Origin: Lichtheimia corymbifera B2541
Taxonomy: Eukaryota; Mucoromycota; Mucoromycetes; Mucorales; Lichtheimiaceae
Length of the DNA: 64,000 nucleotides
Assembly (NCBI GenBank): GCA_000697475.1
Contig: JNEU01001031.1
Location: 124,001 to 188,000 of the forward strand
Direction of reading: 5' to 3'
Numbering within the stretch: position 1 is the stretch's first letter; the number at the start of each line of letters is the position of its first letter. The translations under genes and the position numbers were made by a program. Of the stretch, positions 50,297-61,259 are shown piece after piece. The notes below the pieces were generated by a model. It was not told the DNA's origin and ran no database searches. It was given only the letters and a program-made list of their open reading frames with translations.

Positions 50297-53200
50297 TTAC
50301 GAAGTATTCTTTTGGCGTTTGGCGTTTGAGATATTCGTCGATTCCTCCGGCAGAGGGCGCTTCCCCTGTAAAGACTTTTGTTGCGAGATCTCTTCACAGC
50401 TCGTGGTAATGGCTTGATTTGTTTCTTCTATAGCTTGTAACACATTTTGCTTATGCTGTCTCCCTTGTTCATGCAATGATGTAAGCCCTGATGATACCTG
50501 TTGGAGACCGGGATTAGTTATTTATAGCATATTAAAAGTAAGGTGATACCTACATCAGCAAGCATCTTCTTTTGATCCACAATGGTCTTCTCTGCTCGAT
50601 GAAGATTGTCCAGTCTATCTGTGCCTTGCTTGATAACATCATCCATCACGGTGCTCAGGTTGTCTTGCAAGTCGCTAAGATGTAAAAAAGTGGTTAAGGA
50701 TCGTTAGATGCAGGATGCCATTCAAATAAAGCCCAGTAATGAGAAAAAGGATATTGTTTGATCTATCGTCGTATGATGATTGAATGTCTCCAAGCGTTGA
50801 TTCTATCCTTCGTACACGTGAATGACTCCATTCTTGGATGAAGTTGCCAATTGCATCAAGTAGAGTCTTGGTATCATTCTTCTGTTGTTCTCGTTCCCCC
50901 TCAACAAACGCCTGTAATGAGGATCGTTCTTTCTCTGCTCGTTCGCGCTAATGTTACATACTATTAGCCCTTCTTACTCTTTCTCTAACTCATCCATCCA
51001 CACACAACTTTTACCTCTTCGGATAGCTTTGTCATGGTGCCTTCCCTTACGGTCATCAGAGATTTAGTTTGGTGCTCAATGTATTGACGTTCGCCTTGCA
51101 TATGGTTCTTGTACATTTGTTCAAAATGTTTCTCAATACGGATAATCTAAATTCCCCAATGGTGAGCCACAGTTACTCATTATCATCCATCCTTATGTAT
51201 ACCTTGGCATTGATGTCATTCAAATCTTCCTCAAAAGTGTCAAAGAAGCTTGCAATCGCTTTTTCGGCCAAAGCGCATTTCTGCTCTGATTCTTCGCGTA
51301 ACTTGATACGGATCCGTTCCATCTTGTCGGCAAACTCCTTTTGTGCCCGAATTCCTTCTTGCGTCAAAGCATGCATAATATCCGTGTTGGCTTCAAGCGA
51401 TAATAACAGCGAATTGATTGCTGACATGGATCCATTTGTGTACTATTCGCAAATGTTAGCCTATAGGATCATTGAAAAGCCATAATGGGGATATTTTACT
51501 TGTGATACTCGTTCAGAAAACTCGGTGATTTGCCGTTCAAGCTTGGTGTTTAGACGCTTCAGCTTCCCCTAAAAAATACCACAATACCCATTCAGTATGC
51601 ATTGCCCTCAATATCGACATGAGACTTACTTGAATATCTTCCAGCTCTGACTCTTTGCCCAAAAGCAGCTTTGTCTTTTCCTCCAACTCCTTTCTTTTAG
51701 CATCCAGCGTATCTTTTGCTGCCTTGATATCCCGCGTCAATTCAACGATACGATCTTTTGAGCTTTGATTCTCGTCCGTCAACAATGCATAAGATTGCTG
51801 TGACAAGTATATGCCATTCTGATCTCGTGATGCCTAATATCGGACATACGTCAAATCCCACATTCCTAATATCCTTAATATGCTCAGCTTACTCGTAGAT
51901 CTGCTTTGAGCCTCTCGATGGTCATTTCATATTCTCGTAAAAGAACACGAGGATTCATTCGCTGATTGGCTTCTGGTCGATTGCGGATGTTCTTGGCGCG
52001 CTTTGCATAATCCAATGTACTCACAACCTCCTCCTGGTTCATCTTTGCGACTGAAATGGTGGCAATAATGCAGGTCTTTGTACGACCACCGAGTGAATCT
52101 TTCAAAAGGCGAGTCAGCTTGCTCTCTCTATAAAACAAAAAGATGAGCGGCGATGAATGCGATCCAATATTTGTTAGCTAACCTGTAAGGTACATGTTGA
52201 GCATGATCTACAAGCTGATTGATGACCCGGCCTAATGTGAGCAAGCTTTGATTGATCATGCCAGCTTCACGTGCTCTCGTATATTCAGCGCCTGATCGAT
52301 TGATGTTTTCTGATCCAGCCAAATCCACCAAATTGAGCTTGCCAACTTTCAAGACATCTTCACCTTCTGGTAACGTCTCTTTGATATGTACAGTGAGAGT
52401 GAATATACAATGGGAACGGCTAAGCAAAAGAAAAGGTGAGCATCAAGAAAGAAGAATCACATTTTCCACAAAGTAACAAACCTTGATTTATCATTGCATC
52501 GTGTTGCAGCAATGCTTCTATTTTTGTTTCCTCTTTGCATAACATCCAGGGCCTCCGATGCACTTGATATCAACGACTCCTCCATGCCTTGTACAATCAC
52601 ACCTCGTCCATTTTGATCCTCAAAGATACGCAGCGCTCGATTATCATTGCTTGATCCAAGTAGATCCCGAAGCTCCTCGTTGTATAGTTCAATCAAAGAT
52701 ACTTTGACTGAATAATCGGCACCTTGGTTATCCAATGTCTCAAACAGCTTGGTGACAGCTCTTGGGATGATGCCAGCTTGACTTGAGAATCCACCATCTC
52801 TCGTCTCTAAGTCTCCTTCCATCGTATACCTAAATATCACGTTACTCGCCTTCATCATTTCATAATGGCATCATGACAAGGTTCTTACGTTTTTCCAGTG
52901 CCAGTTTGTCCATAAGCGAATATAGTGCAATTGTATCTGTAGTAATAGAGGCTTTGATATCAGACACCAGAAAGCTGTGTATCGTCAATGCACCATACCC
53001 TAACAGCATTTCATCCAATATTGGTTGTGCAACTTCGTCGTATATCTCTTGTTGAGTTATCTCTGGCCCAAAGACGCGATCAAAAGAATAGGACGACTCC
53101 TTGTTGGCCAAGCGTAGTGTTACTTCTCGCTTGCTTTTGGGTTCAACAATCACTGGTGAATTGGCCGCGATCTCTTGTTCGTTACGTCCCCTATAGACTA

Positions 53201-53405
53201 GTCGTTATATACAGTGTTTTCATGAAAAGAATAAAGGCGATCCAAGGTGTATGTACCTGCATCGTAACACCACTTGGATGTTGGTTCCCTTGTCTTCAAT
53301 AGATCGTTTCACAACTTTTTGTCTCTCAACTGGACGTCGATTGGCGTTGCTGCCTATTGATTTCCGAGTGCCTCCGGTACTGAATCGACTGCTGTCGCTC
53401 CACAT
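50297..53405 (-). CDS. Kinesin-5 (BimC/Eg5-type) mitotic motor
   Basis: Plus-end motor that slides antiparallel spindle microtubules. Thirteen exons (53405-53257, 53190-52999, 52936-52889, 52829-52482, 52419-52183, 52127-51893, 51833-51630, 51568-51500, 51442-51203, 51146-51015, 50947-50755, 50681-50554, 50497-50297) give 791 residues. [19 protein letters not shown] opens the motor domain; the P-loop GQTGTGKT is near residue 125; switch I SSRSH, switch II DLAGSEN and the [19 protein letters not shown] block are all present, with the neck region [16 protein letters not shown]. Coiled coil follows to the end. The tail is shorter than in most kinesin-5s and I do not see a BimC box. Intron 11 is AT-AC (U12 type); two other introns use weak GTTTGT and GTTAGC donors. 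Confidence 0.93.
50682..50754 (-). other. U12-type AT-AC intron in the kinesin-5 gene
   Basis: A 73-bp intron beginning ATATCCTTT (perfect U12 AT-type donor) and ending TTTTTTAC, with TCCTTAAC, a consensus U12 branch site, about 12 nt before the end. There is no GT in the coding stretch from which a canonical donor could be taken without removing coiled-coil sequence. Joining A| to |AT restores phase (Asn-Asn-Leu-Ser-Asp-Leu-Gln). Confidence 0.88.
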
Positions 53406-54624
53406 GTCAAACGAAGGGGAAAAAAGTGGGAGAGGAGAGCTGAGACCAAAGTAAGCGAAAGTGAGTATGTGTTCCTGGTTAACAATGAGAACGCTGGGTC
53501 ATAACCAGCTGAGTGAAATTCCAGGCGCGTTCCTTCCCAAAGAAACCGTTGCCATAGAGAAAGTTAAGTACATGTTTCCCCTTCAACGCTATCTGTAAGT
53601 TATTCATCTTTACATCCATTATATGTTATCTACTAATAAATATGACGATGGTCATTCGTGGCAGCTGCTACACTTCCTTTACATATTATGTGATTTTGAT
53701 TCATCTTGGTCAATGATTGAGTGAGAGTAATAGAGCAGAGAATGGCATAATACATGCACTTGTTTCGAGTACACATTATTGGCTCAATCTATGATCCCGC
53801 CTTTTCCATGCTAAAACACAAGGATCTTCCCGAACGTGCACTTGCCAATTTACTCTCAGTATTGTGTCAACGTTGATGATCTTTTCCTTATCAAGATACA
53901 AGGTGCAGTACAAACAAATGCCCTGAAAAGTAGCAATACTGATAGTATTATCATCACTCAGCTACTATAAAGTTGTATTTGATCTCCACCTCCAAACTCC
54001 AAACCCCAGATAGCTGGTACTACCAACAAGCATAAGGTTCTTCATTTAATTATACACAAGGACACTGAGCGGATGAAGTTTCTTTTGCCCATATCAAGTG
54101 TATAACATTTACGGCGTTTGGTGCGAAAACGTGAGTTAGATGCAATAGGGGTACTGATATTCGATAATGGTATATTACCTCAATATACGATGCACCTACT
54201 AATCGAACCTCGTTGAAAGCGGGTGTTGTGCTACAGAATTTTAGCCTTTCATGGCAATATGCCCACACTGGAATCAAATCTCCTCCACAAGGCGATTTCT
54301 GTAGCTATATCACCCGCGGTAACATTTCAGCCCCTTGACAATACAATAGATGAGCCAAATTGCAACATAGCTCACACACATGGCCTTTTGATATATATAA
54401 TTTATTTATGATAATCGATAAGGGGGGAAAGTATTATAGTAAAGGATGAAGGTAGTGAAAGAGTGAGAGCGGTTGTAGGTTTGAACAAATATGGTGGAAG
54501 CACAGGCTTGAGCCCCGCTCGCCCAGCAAGATATCGTCACAGAGAGAGGACACCTACAATTAATATAAGTGCTTCCCTTCAAAAGCCTCTTTCTCACCAG
54601 CCATACAACTCCAACCTTTCTTCA
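53406..54624. other. Divergent promoter region, no gene recognised
   Basis: About 1.2 kb between kinesin-5 and the DIP2-like gene. Short frames (54050-54277 minus, 54223-54411 plus) show nothing recognisable. A TTCGA match near 54200 has no matching A box or tRNA fold. Confidence 0.5.
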
Positions 54625-57600
54625 ATGGCATCAGGAGGAACCATTCGGGATCTTCCTCCGGAAGTTCTGGAACAGCTTCATAGTCTTGACTTGGAACTTG
54701 AGGAGGGCGACATTACAAAGAAAGGCTATGAGAAAAAACGAGCTCAATTGCTGCAACCATACACTCTTGATGATGCTGTCGACGATAACACACCAGACAC
54801 AAGCAATACAACGTCAGCTGTCAATGACGACAATAACGATGAGTCGAGAGCCGAGGATACTCAACAAGCCGAGACGATGCCTTTTGATCCTCTCGATGGC
54901 GAGCCTTCTGCAGCTGATGTAACCGACTTTCTCGACTACTTGCCATCACCAACGCATTCACCTACTCGACCCGAAGTGGGTGCAGCATTCATGGAAGAGA
55001 ATCACCAGCAACTTGCTCAGCAACAGCAACAGACGACAAGCATGGAAGGTGGTGCAAACATGATGAATACACAAAGCTCGTCAAGTCATAGTCCACCTCC
55101 TGTTGCTATGGCTCGACCTACAGGTTATCCTCCTTGGCAACAGCAACAGCAACAGCAATATGGATATGGACAATATTATGCACCTGCATCACCTCGACCT
55201 GCTTATCAATATGATCCTCGCATGATGTCGCGTCCTCCTTATCAACAACCACCACCACCACAACAGCAACCACGACCAATGTATGGTCATTATCCAGGTC
55301 AACAAAGACCTCCTCCATTTGCAAGACCTGCTCCTCCTCCTCCACCATCCAATTCTCCTTATACACCAAGGCCAATGTATAATCCAGCAGCACCACGTCC
55401 TATGGCACCACCACCACCACAACAACAACCTGTCAATGCTGGTGTGAGACCCATGTATCGTCCTGTACCTCCGCAACCACGTCCGATGGCAACTTATCCA
55501 CCACCGCCTCGTCCTCCAGGCATTCAATCAGCAGCACCCAGTAGACACACACGTACTTCTTCTTTGGAATCACGATCGGATGCGAATAGTATGATGCAAC
55601 CACCAGGTTCGGTTATTCGACCCACTTACCCCATGAATGGTTCTCATTCGGATTATGATATGCAAAGTCGTGGAGATGATTGGGGTATGTAAAAGGAAAA
55701 AAAAAAAAAGAGATAGAGTTGTTTCTTGATCAGTGAACTTATATATGTGCATACAGAGACATCTTCAGTGAATGCTGGTTGGCGACCTACACCTGGTAGA
55801 GCCCCTTCTATTATGTCTGCAACAAGTCATCCCAACAACAACAATCAAACTCGTATGTCAGGGAGCCATTTTGGTATGGCTGATTTGATGATGCAAGGGC
55901 CTATTGTACGACAATCTTCCTTGACTCAAGGTCGTAGTCGATATGGCAACAATTATATGGCGACTAGTTTCAAGGCTGTTGAACCTGCACCACAACCTCG
56001 TCTCATGTTGGATGATCCCATAGAGCAGGCGATGCTAGTTGATATGGCTGGTCGTCAGCTATTGCCACTACAGCCACGTGATGTTCCATTCAGCGTTCTC
56101 GACCATACCAACGAGCATTTAGACTTGGATCAATATGATAATCTTGGTGAGATTCTCCGACATCGTGCTATCAAGAGTGGGAATGCAAGGAACCTGGCAT
56201 TTACAGTGGTGGATCCTCGTGGCAAGGAAGCATCAACTATCTCTTGGGAAAAGCTGAATGCTCGAGCAGAGAAGATATCGCATATGATCAAAGAGAAATC
56301 AGGATTACGTCGAGGAGAACGAGTGGCATTGATCTATCGTAAATCTGAGCAGATCGAATTTATTGTGGCGTTATTGGGATGTTTCCTTGCGGGTATGGTG
56401 GCAGTGCCAATCAATGCAGCTGAAGAATTAGCCGAGCTATCATTCATCCTCAATCTCACCAATTCCAACTTGATCCTCACTACGGAGTTCAATCTCAAGG
56501 CTTTCACACGTGACATGCAAGCAAAGTCAATCGATTTCCCTTCCAACATTGAGTGGTGGAAAACCAATGATTTTGGTTCGTGGTATCCCAAAAAGTCGGC
56601 AGCTTATCCTACCATCAACGTACCTGAAATCGCCTATATCGAATACGCAAAGGCTTCCAATGGCGAGCTCAAGGGTGTTACTATCAATCACAAGACCATC
56701 ATGGCTGCATGCTCTGAGCTTTTGGCATCTGTTACTGAGACCAACACAACCATCAACGAAGAAACGGGTGATGCAACGGTGAAACCAATCTACAATGCCC
56801 GCTCAGCAGATACTATCGTTACCTACTTGGAACATCGTCAACAAATCGGCTTGATTATCACTGTGCTTTGGTCCATTTTCACTGGCAGCCATACCGTCTT
56901 TGCTAGCTCAAGCATCATGGATACGCCTGCAGTCTGGATCTATGTATTGTCAAAGTATGAAGGTAAAGTATGGTTGGGGAAAAATAATAATGGTTGATGA
57001 GGAAACTTATCATGGTTCATGAAAGCTACCATTGCATTGGCGGAATACGAGTCGCTCAGCTATGCCACCCACTACTATCAAAAGCACACGAAGGAAGTCA
57101 TGAACCAGAGCAAAAAAGTGACACCCGATCTGTCATTCCTCCGTTTCCTTTTTGTCGACACACCAGTGATCAACCCAAGCATGAACGACTTGATCGCCAA
57201 TTCTTTATTGAAGCCACTCAAGTGCAAGGCACCTTTGGAGACATTATGTCCAATTGTATCTCTTCCCGAATACGGTGGCATGATATTAGCATTCAGAGAC
57301 TTCATGGGTCCAGCACAACTTGATGAGGAGGGTAACAATCAACCAGGAGCTGATCCTTCGGCAGCAACAGGTGGTCGATCGGTACTTGCCCCTGGTGGAT
57401 CACGTGATGTTTGGGAATGCGTTCTGGATGCAGAGTCGCTCAAGATGAACAAGGTCGTGGTGCTTGCTACTGGCGATGAAGTGCGTGAAATGGCAAGTGA
57501 AGCTGATGGATCAGGAAAAATACGTGTGGCCTCCTTTGGTTTCGTGATGCCAGAAGGTAAGCAACAAGGATATAAGAAGGATAAGCAAAAGAAACTAATT

Positions 57601-60600
57601 ATTGGTTGTGGATAGCTACTGTTGCTATTGTTGATCCTGAGACTGGTACCCTTTGCCCACCGGATACCATTGGTGAAATATGGGTGGATGCACCATCACT
57701 TTCTGGTGGTTTTTGGGCATTGCCTAAACACACTGAAGCCATTTTCCATGCTCGTCCAGTGGTGGTGCCAGCTGAAACACTCAGACCAGAGATTTATGAT
57801 CAAGAATTCTTACGTACTGGGTTGGTTGGAACTACTATTGGTGGCCGTCTTGTTGTATTTGGTGGTTATGAAGATCGCATTCGCCAACAGCGTTTGGGTG
57901 AAAACTTTGGTATTGAAGAAATCCACTTTGCAACCGACATTGTTTCTACCATCAAGAAGCAAACCTCTGTGGATCAATGGTAAGAAGAAAACGCTCTTCA
58001 TATATCTCGTTTTTACTAATTCCATGGAATAGTGTTGCGTTCGATGTTTCTGTTAATGGGCAGCATATGCCTATCATTGCTTGTGAGACCGGAATTGCAC
58101 GTGCTGAACTTGTCAAACTTGCCGGCCAAGTCATTGACGTTGCCTTGACAACACACGGACTCCGCGTATTCGCTGTTTTATTTACTGCTCCAAGGGCAAT
58201 GCCCCGCCATTTACGACATGGCAAACAACGTGTGCATCCATTGATGGTTAAGAAAGCATTCATGTCTGGTGAATTGGCAGTGCGATATCTCAAGATGGAT
58301 GTTGATCGAACTGTATTCAATCTTGCATCGCATGATGATCCTACGAATGGCGTATGGCGCTCGTTCATGGCATACGACAAGGCCATCCGCATGGGCCAGA
58401 TCATTCCTCGGCCGCAGCAACAGCACACAGGCATGGAGTCGGTGCGAGAAGTGATTGATGAGCGCACTGATTATGATCTATCCAAATTTGCCAACATCAT
58501 TGAAGTACTGCTTTGGCGAACCAAGTTATATCCTGAAGAGACAGCTTATGTGGCAGTATTACAAGCAAATGCTGGAAGTGCCATCAGCACCAAACCTTAT
58601 TCGTGGCGTAAGATCAATAACAAGATTGCTGGTGTTGCCAACTACCTGTATAAGAAGGGCGTCAAGTGTGGACACAAGGCGTTGGTATTGATGCCATTTG
58701 GTGTCGAGTGGATTCAAACCATTTATGCTTGTATGGTATTGGGCATCACACCCGTGCCATTTTCGCCTCCCGATCCGCAACAACATCCTCAACGTGTACA
58801 TGAAGACATTGCCTCCATGATTGGCACAGTCAAGGATTTGGATATCTCATACATCTTCACCAATTCACAAGGTGATGATATCATGCGGCATAAGCTGGTG
58901 CATGGAGCTGTCAAGCAAGTGATGCAAGGTTATCGCGACAAACGCTTTAAGCTACCCGACTATACCAACGTCAGCAAAGCGAGCAAGACAAGCAAGATGC
59001 TAGGCAAGGATAGCGGCTTTTATGTTAAGCCTGAATGGTTTGCTGCTGGTCAAAATATTCCTGCCATCATTTCGGTGCACATGTCAGCAGATGGTCCACG
59101 ATACTATGCTACGCTTGGTCACGATACTCTCCTTGCCCAATGCCGAGCTCAAAAAATGACATGCCAAATGAAGAGTCAACGCAGCATCATCGCTACAAGT
59201 CTTGGCGCCTATGATGGTCTTGGTTTATTGCATTATGCATTCGCTGGAACATATCTTGGTAAGGGTTATTTATATGTATGTAGTGGTTTTTCGTTACTGA
59301 CATCCAAATCAAGGATCCCCCACGGTTTTGTTATCCATGGACGACTTTTACAATAACCCCGCTAGCTACATTGAGCTTTTGCAACGATACAAAGGTACGT
59401 AACCTTACATGGATGATCCTCCTTGCTATATGAGCTGACCACATTTCCAACTTTTAGCCAAGGATGTTTGTGCAACACACCCATTGCTGCAGTATGCTAT
59501 GAACCGCATTAATCCTTCTGAGCTCCGTGGTTTATCGCTTCAGAATCTACAAAATTTGATGTTAGTAACTGAGGGACGACCTAAACCTGCGCTATGTAAG
59601 TTCAATACCAACCTCGCTTATCGAAGCATATGCCTAATGCTTTTACATAGATCAACATATGATGCGATTCTTTGGTCCAAACAGACTTGAAAAGGAAGCC
59701 GTGAATACTGTTTACAGCCACATGTCTAATCCAATGATTACCACCCGATCGTACATGTTGATTGAGCCAATCTCATTACTGCTCGACTTTAATTGGTTAC
59801 GTCAAGGCATCATTCGACCATTACCGATGGATGATGAAACTTATGGCTTGATTGTACATGATTCTGGTATCGTTCCAAGCAACACCATGGTGGCCATTGT
59901 CAACCCAGAGACCGGTGCTCTTTGTCCAAGTCATACCATTGGTGAAGTTTGGGTGGCATCCGATTGCAATGTCAAGACTTTGTATGGCATGGGTGAGAGT
60001 GCACACAATGAAATGTTTGAAGCAACAATCACAGGTGGTGATCCTCGTGTCAAATATCTGCGTACTGGTGATCTTGGCTTTTTGTGGAACGTTCAGCGAC
60101 GTGTGGATCGCACTCAGCCTATGGTCGAAGAAGGCCAATGTTTGTTTGTCCTTGGTTCTAAACAAGAAACGATCGAACGTAATGGCCTGCTTCATTTTGC
60201 CACTGATATGGAGTTCACCGTTGAGCGATGTCATCAAGGAATTATTCCCGGAGGATGGTAAGATGTGGATTCATTCTATAGATGAGGGAAGACTAAACAC
60301 CCACACTTTTTCTAGTATTATTTTCCAAGCGAATCAGGAGGTCGTTGTTGTTGCTGCTGTCAAGTCAGCTAATCAGGCCTTATCTTGTGTCCCATTGATT
60401 GTCAGCAGCGTTTTGGAGAATCATTCTATTCTTGTGGATACGGTTGCTATCATTCATAGTAACCAATTGCCTCGCACACGTTTTGGAGACAAGCAACGCC
60501 GTAAAGCAATGACATCCTTTTTGGAAAAGAAGCTGTAAGTGTTTGCATGGGATGCCTTTGTTGAGCAACATTCTCACGTTGAAACTTAGCCCTGTGATTT

Positions 60601-60899
60601 ATGTGAGCCGTATCACCAATCAACATGAGCCATTGGGACTCCCACAATGGACACAATCACAAGTTGGTCTTGACAATGATGCAGCCTCGGTTATATCCAT
60701 GTCCCATCAACCTCCAAGGTCTGTGGGCGCTCGATCGGTTGCTGACAATAACAATGGTGAGATTGGACGAAGCGATAGTGTCAACAGCCAATTGGAACGA
60801 CGAAATACATCAAGCACAAATCGATCTGGTGGCACACAAAGAATGTCATCTGTCCCCGCCTCACCCGCCATCACTGAACCACCGCAGTCCCTCGACTGA
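54625..60899 (+). CDS. DIP2/Cmr2-like protein: DMAP-binding domain plus two FAAL-like domains
   Basis: Member of the conserved DIP2 family (yeast Cmr2/Dip2), linked to control of diacylglycerol pools and polarity. Ten exons (54625-55684, 55757-56962, 57026-57556, 57616-57979, 58033-59258, 59314-59394, 59458-59595, 59651-60257, 60316-60534, 60590-60899) give 1,913 residues. Residues 1-50 form the DMAP1-binding helix pair (LPPEVLEQLHSLDLELEEGD). About 60-440 are Pro/Gln/Tyr-rich low complexity. The first adenylate-forming-like domain starts near 465 (LDQYDNLGEILRHRAIKSG) and the second near 1,200. The ATP P-loop of both is degenerate (YAKASNGELKGV; HMSADGPRYYATLGH), as is usual for this family. 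Repeated EIWVDAPSLSGGFWAL / EVWVASDCNVKTLYG and LRTGL / LRTGDLGF blocks mark the paired domains. The start is the ATG giving the DMAP domain. Confidence 0.92.
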
Positions 60900-61259
60900 A
60901 ATACCCGCTATAATACTTAATTACTACACACTACTAGTTTGGATCTAGTCATCTTCTCCTTTCCCCTATTATTTCATTTTTTCTCCCTTGTTGTTAGAGT
61001 TTCTTGGTTCCTTCCATTGTTTAAATTAATAGAATTGAAAGAGAGCATTACGATTCGCACGACTGTATCATCAATGTGGGGTTACAAAACGTTAATCGGT
61101 TGATTCCTCCCGGTAACTTTTTAGTGGATCCCGAATGGTCGGGTTCTTGTACTTTATCCCCGCAGAAAAAGATGTAAAAAAGATTCGGGAAATCGCTTGT
61201 GGGTTTTCTTTTTTCTTTCAGTTTCTTTTTCCAATTCTCCCCTCACTTGTCTCTCATTC
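60900..61259. other. Intergenic between DIP2-like gene and MFS transporter
   Basis: 3' UTR of the upstream gene and promoter of the transporter, with a T/C-rich leader at 61205-61258. No gene. Confidence 0.5.

Noticed and set aside
54180..54250. TTCGA-containing sequence considered as a tRNA B box
   Set aside because: No A box at the right distance and no acceptor-stem pairing; no other convincing tRNA found by eye in the intergenic regions.
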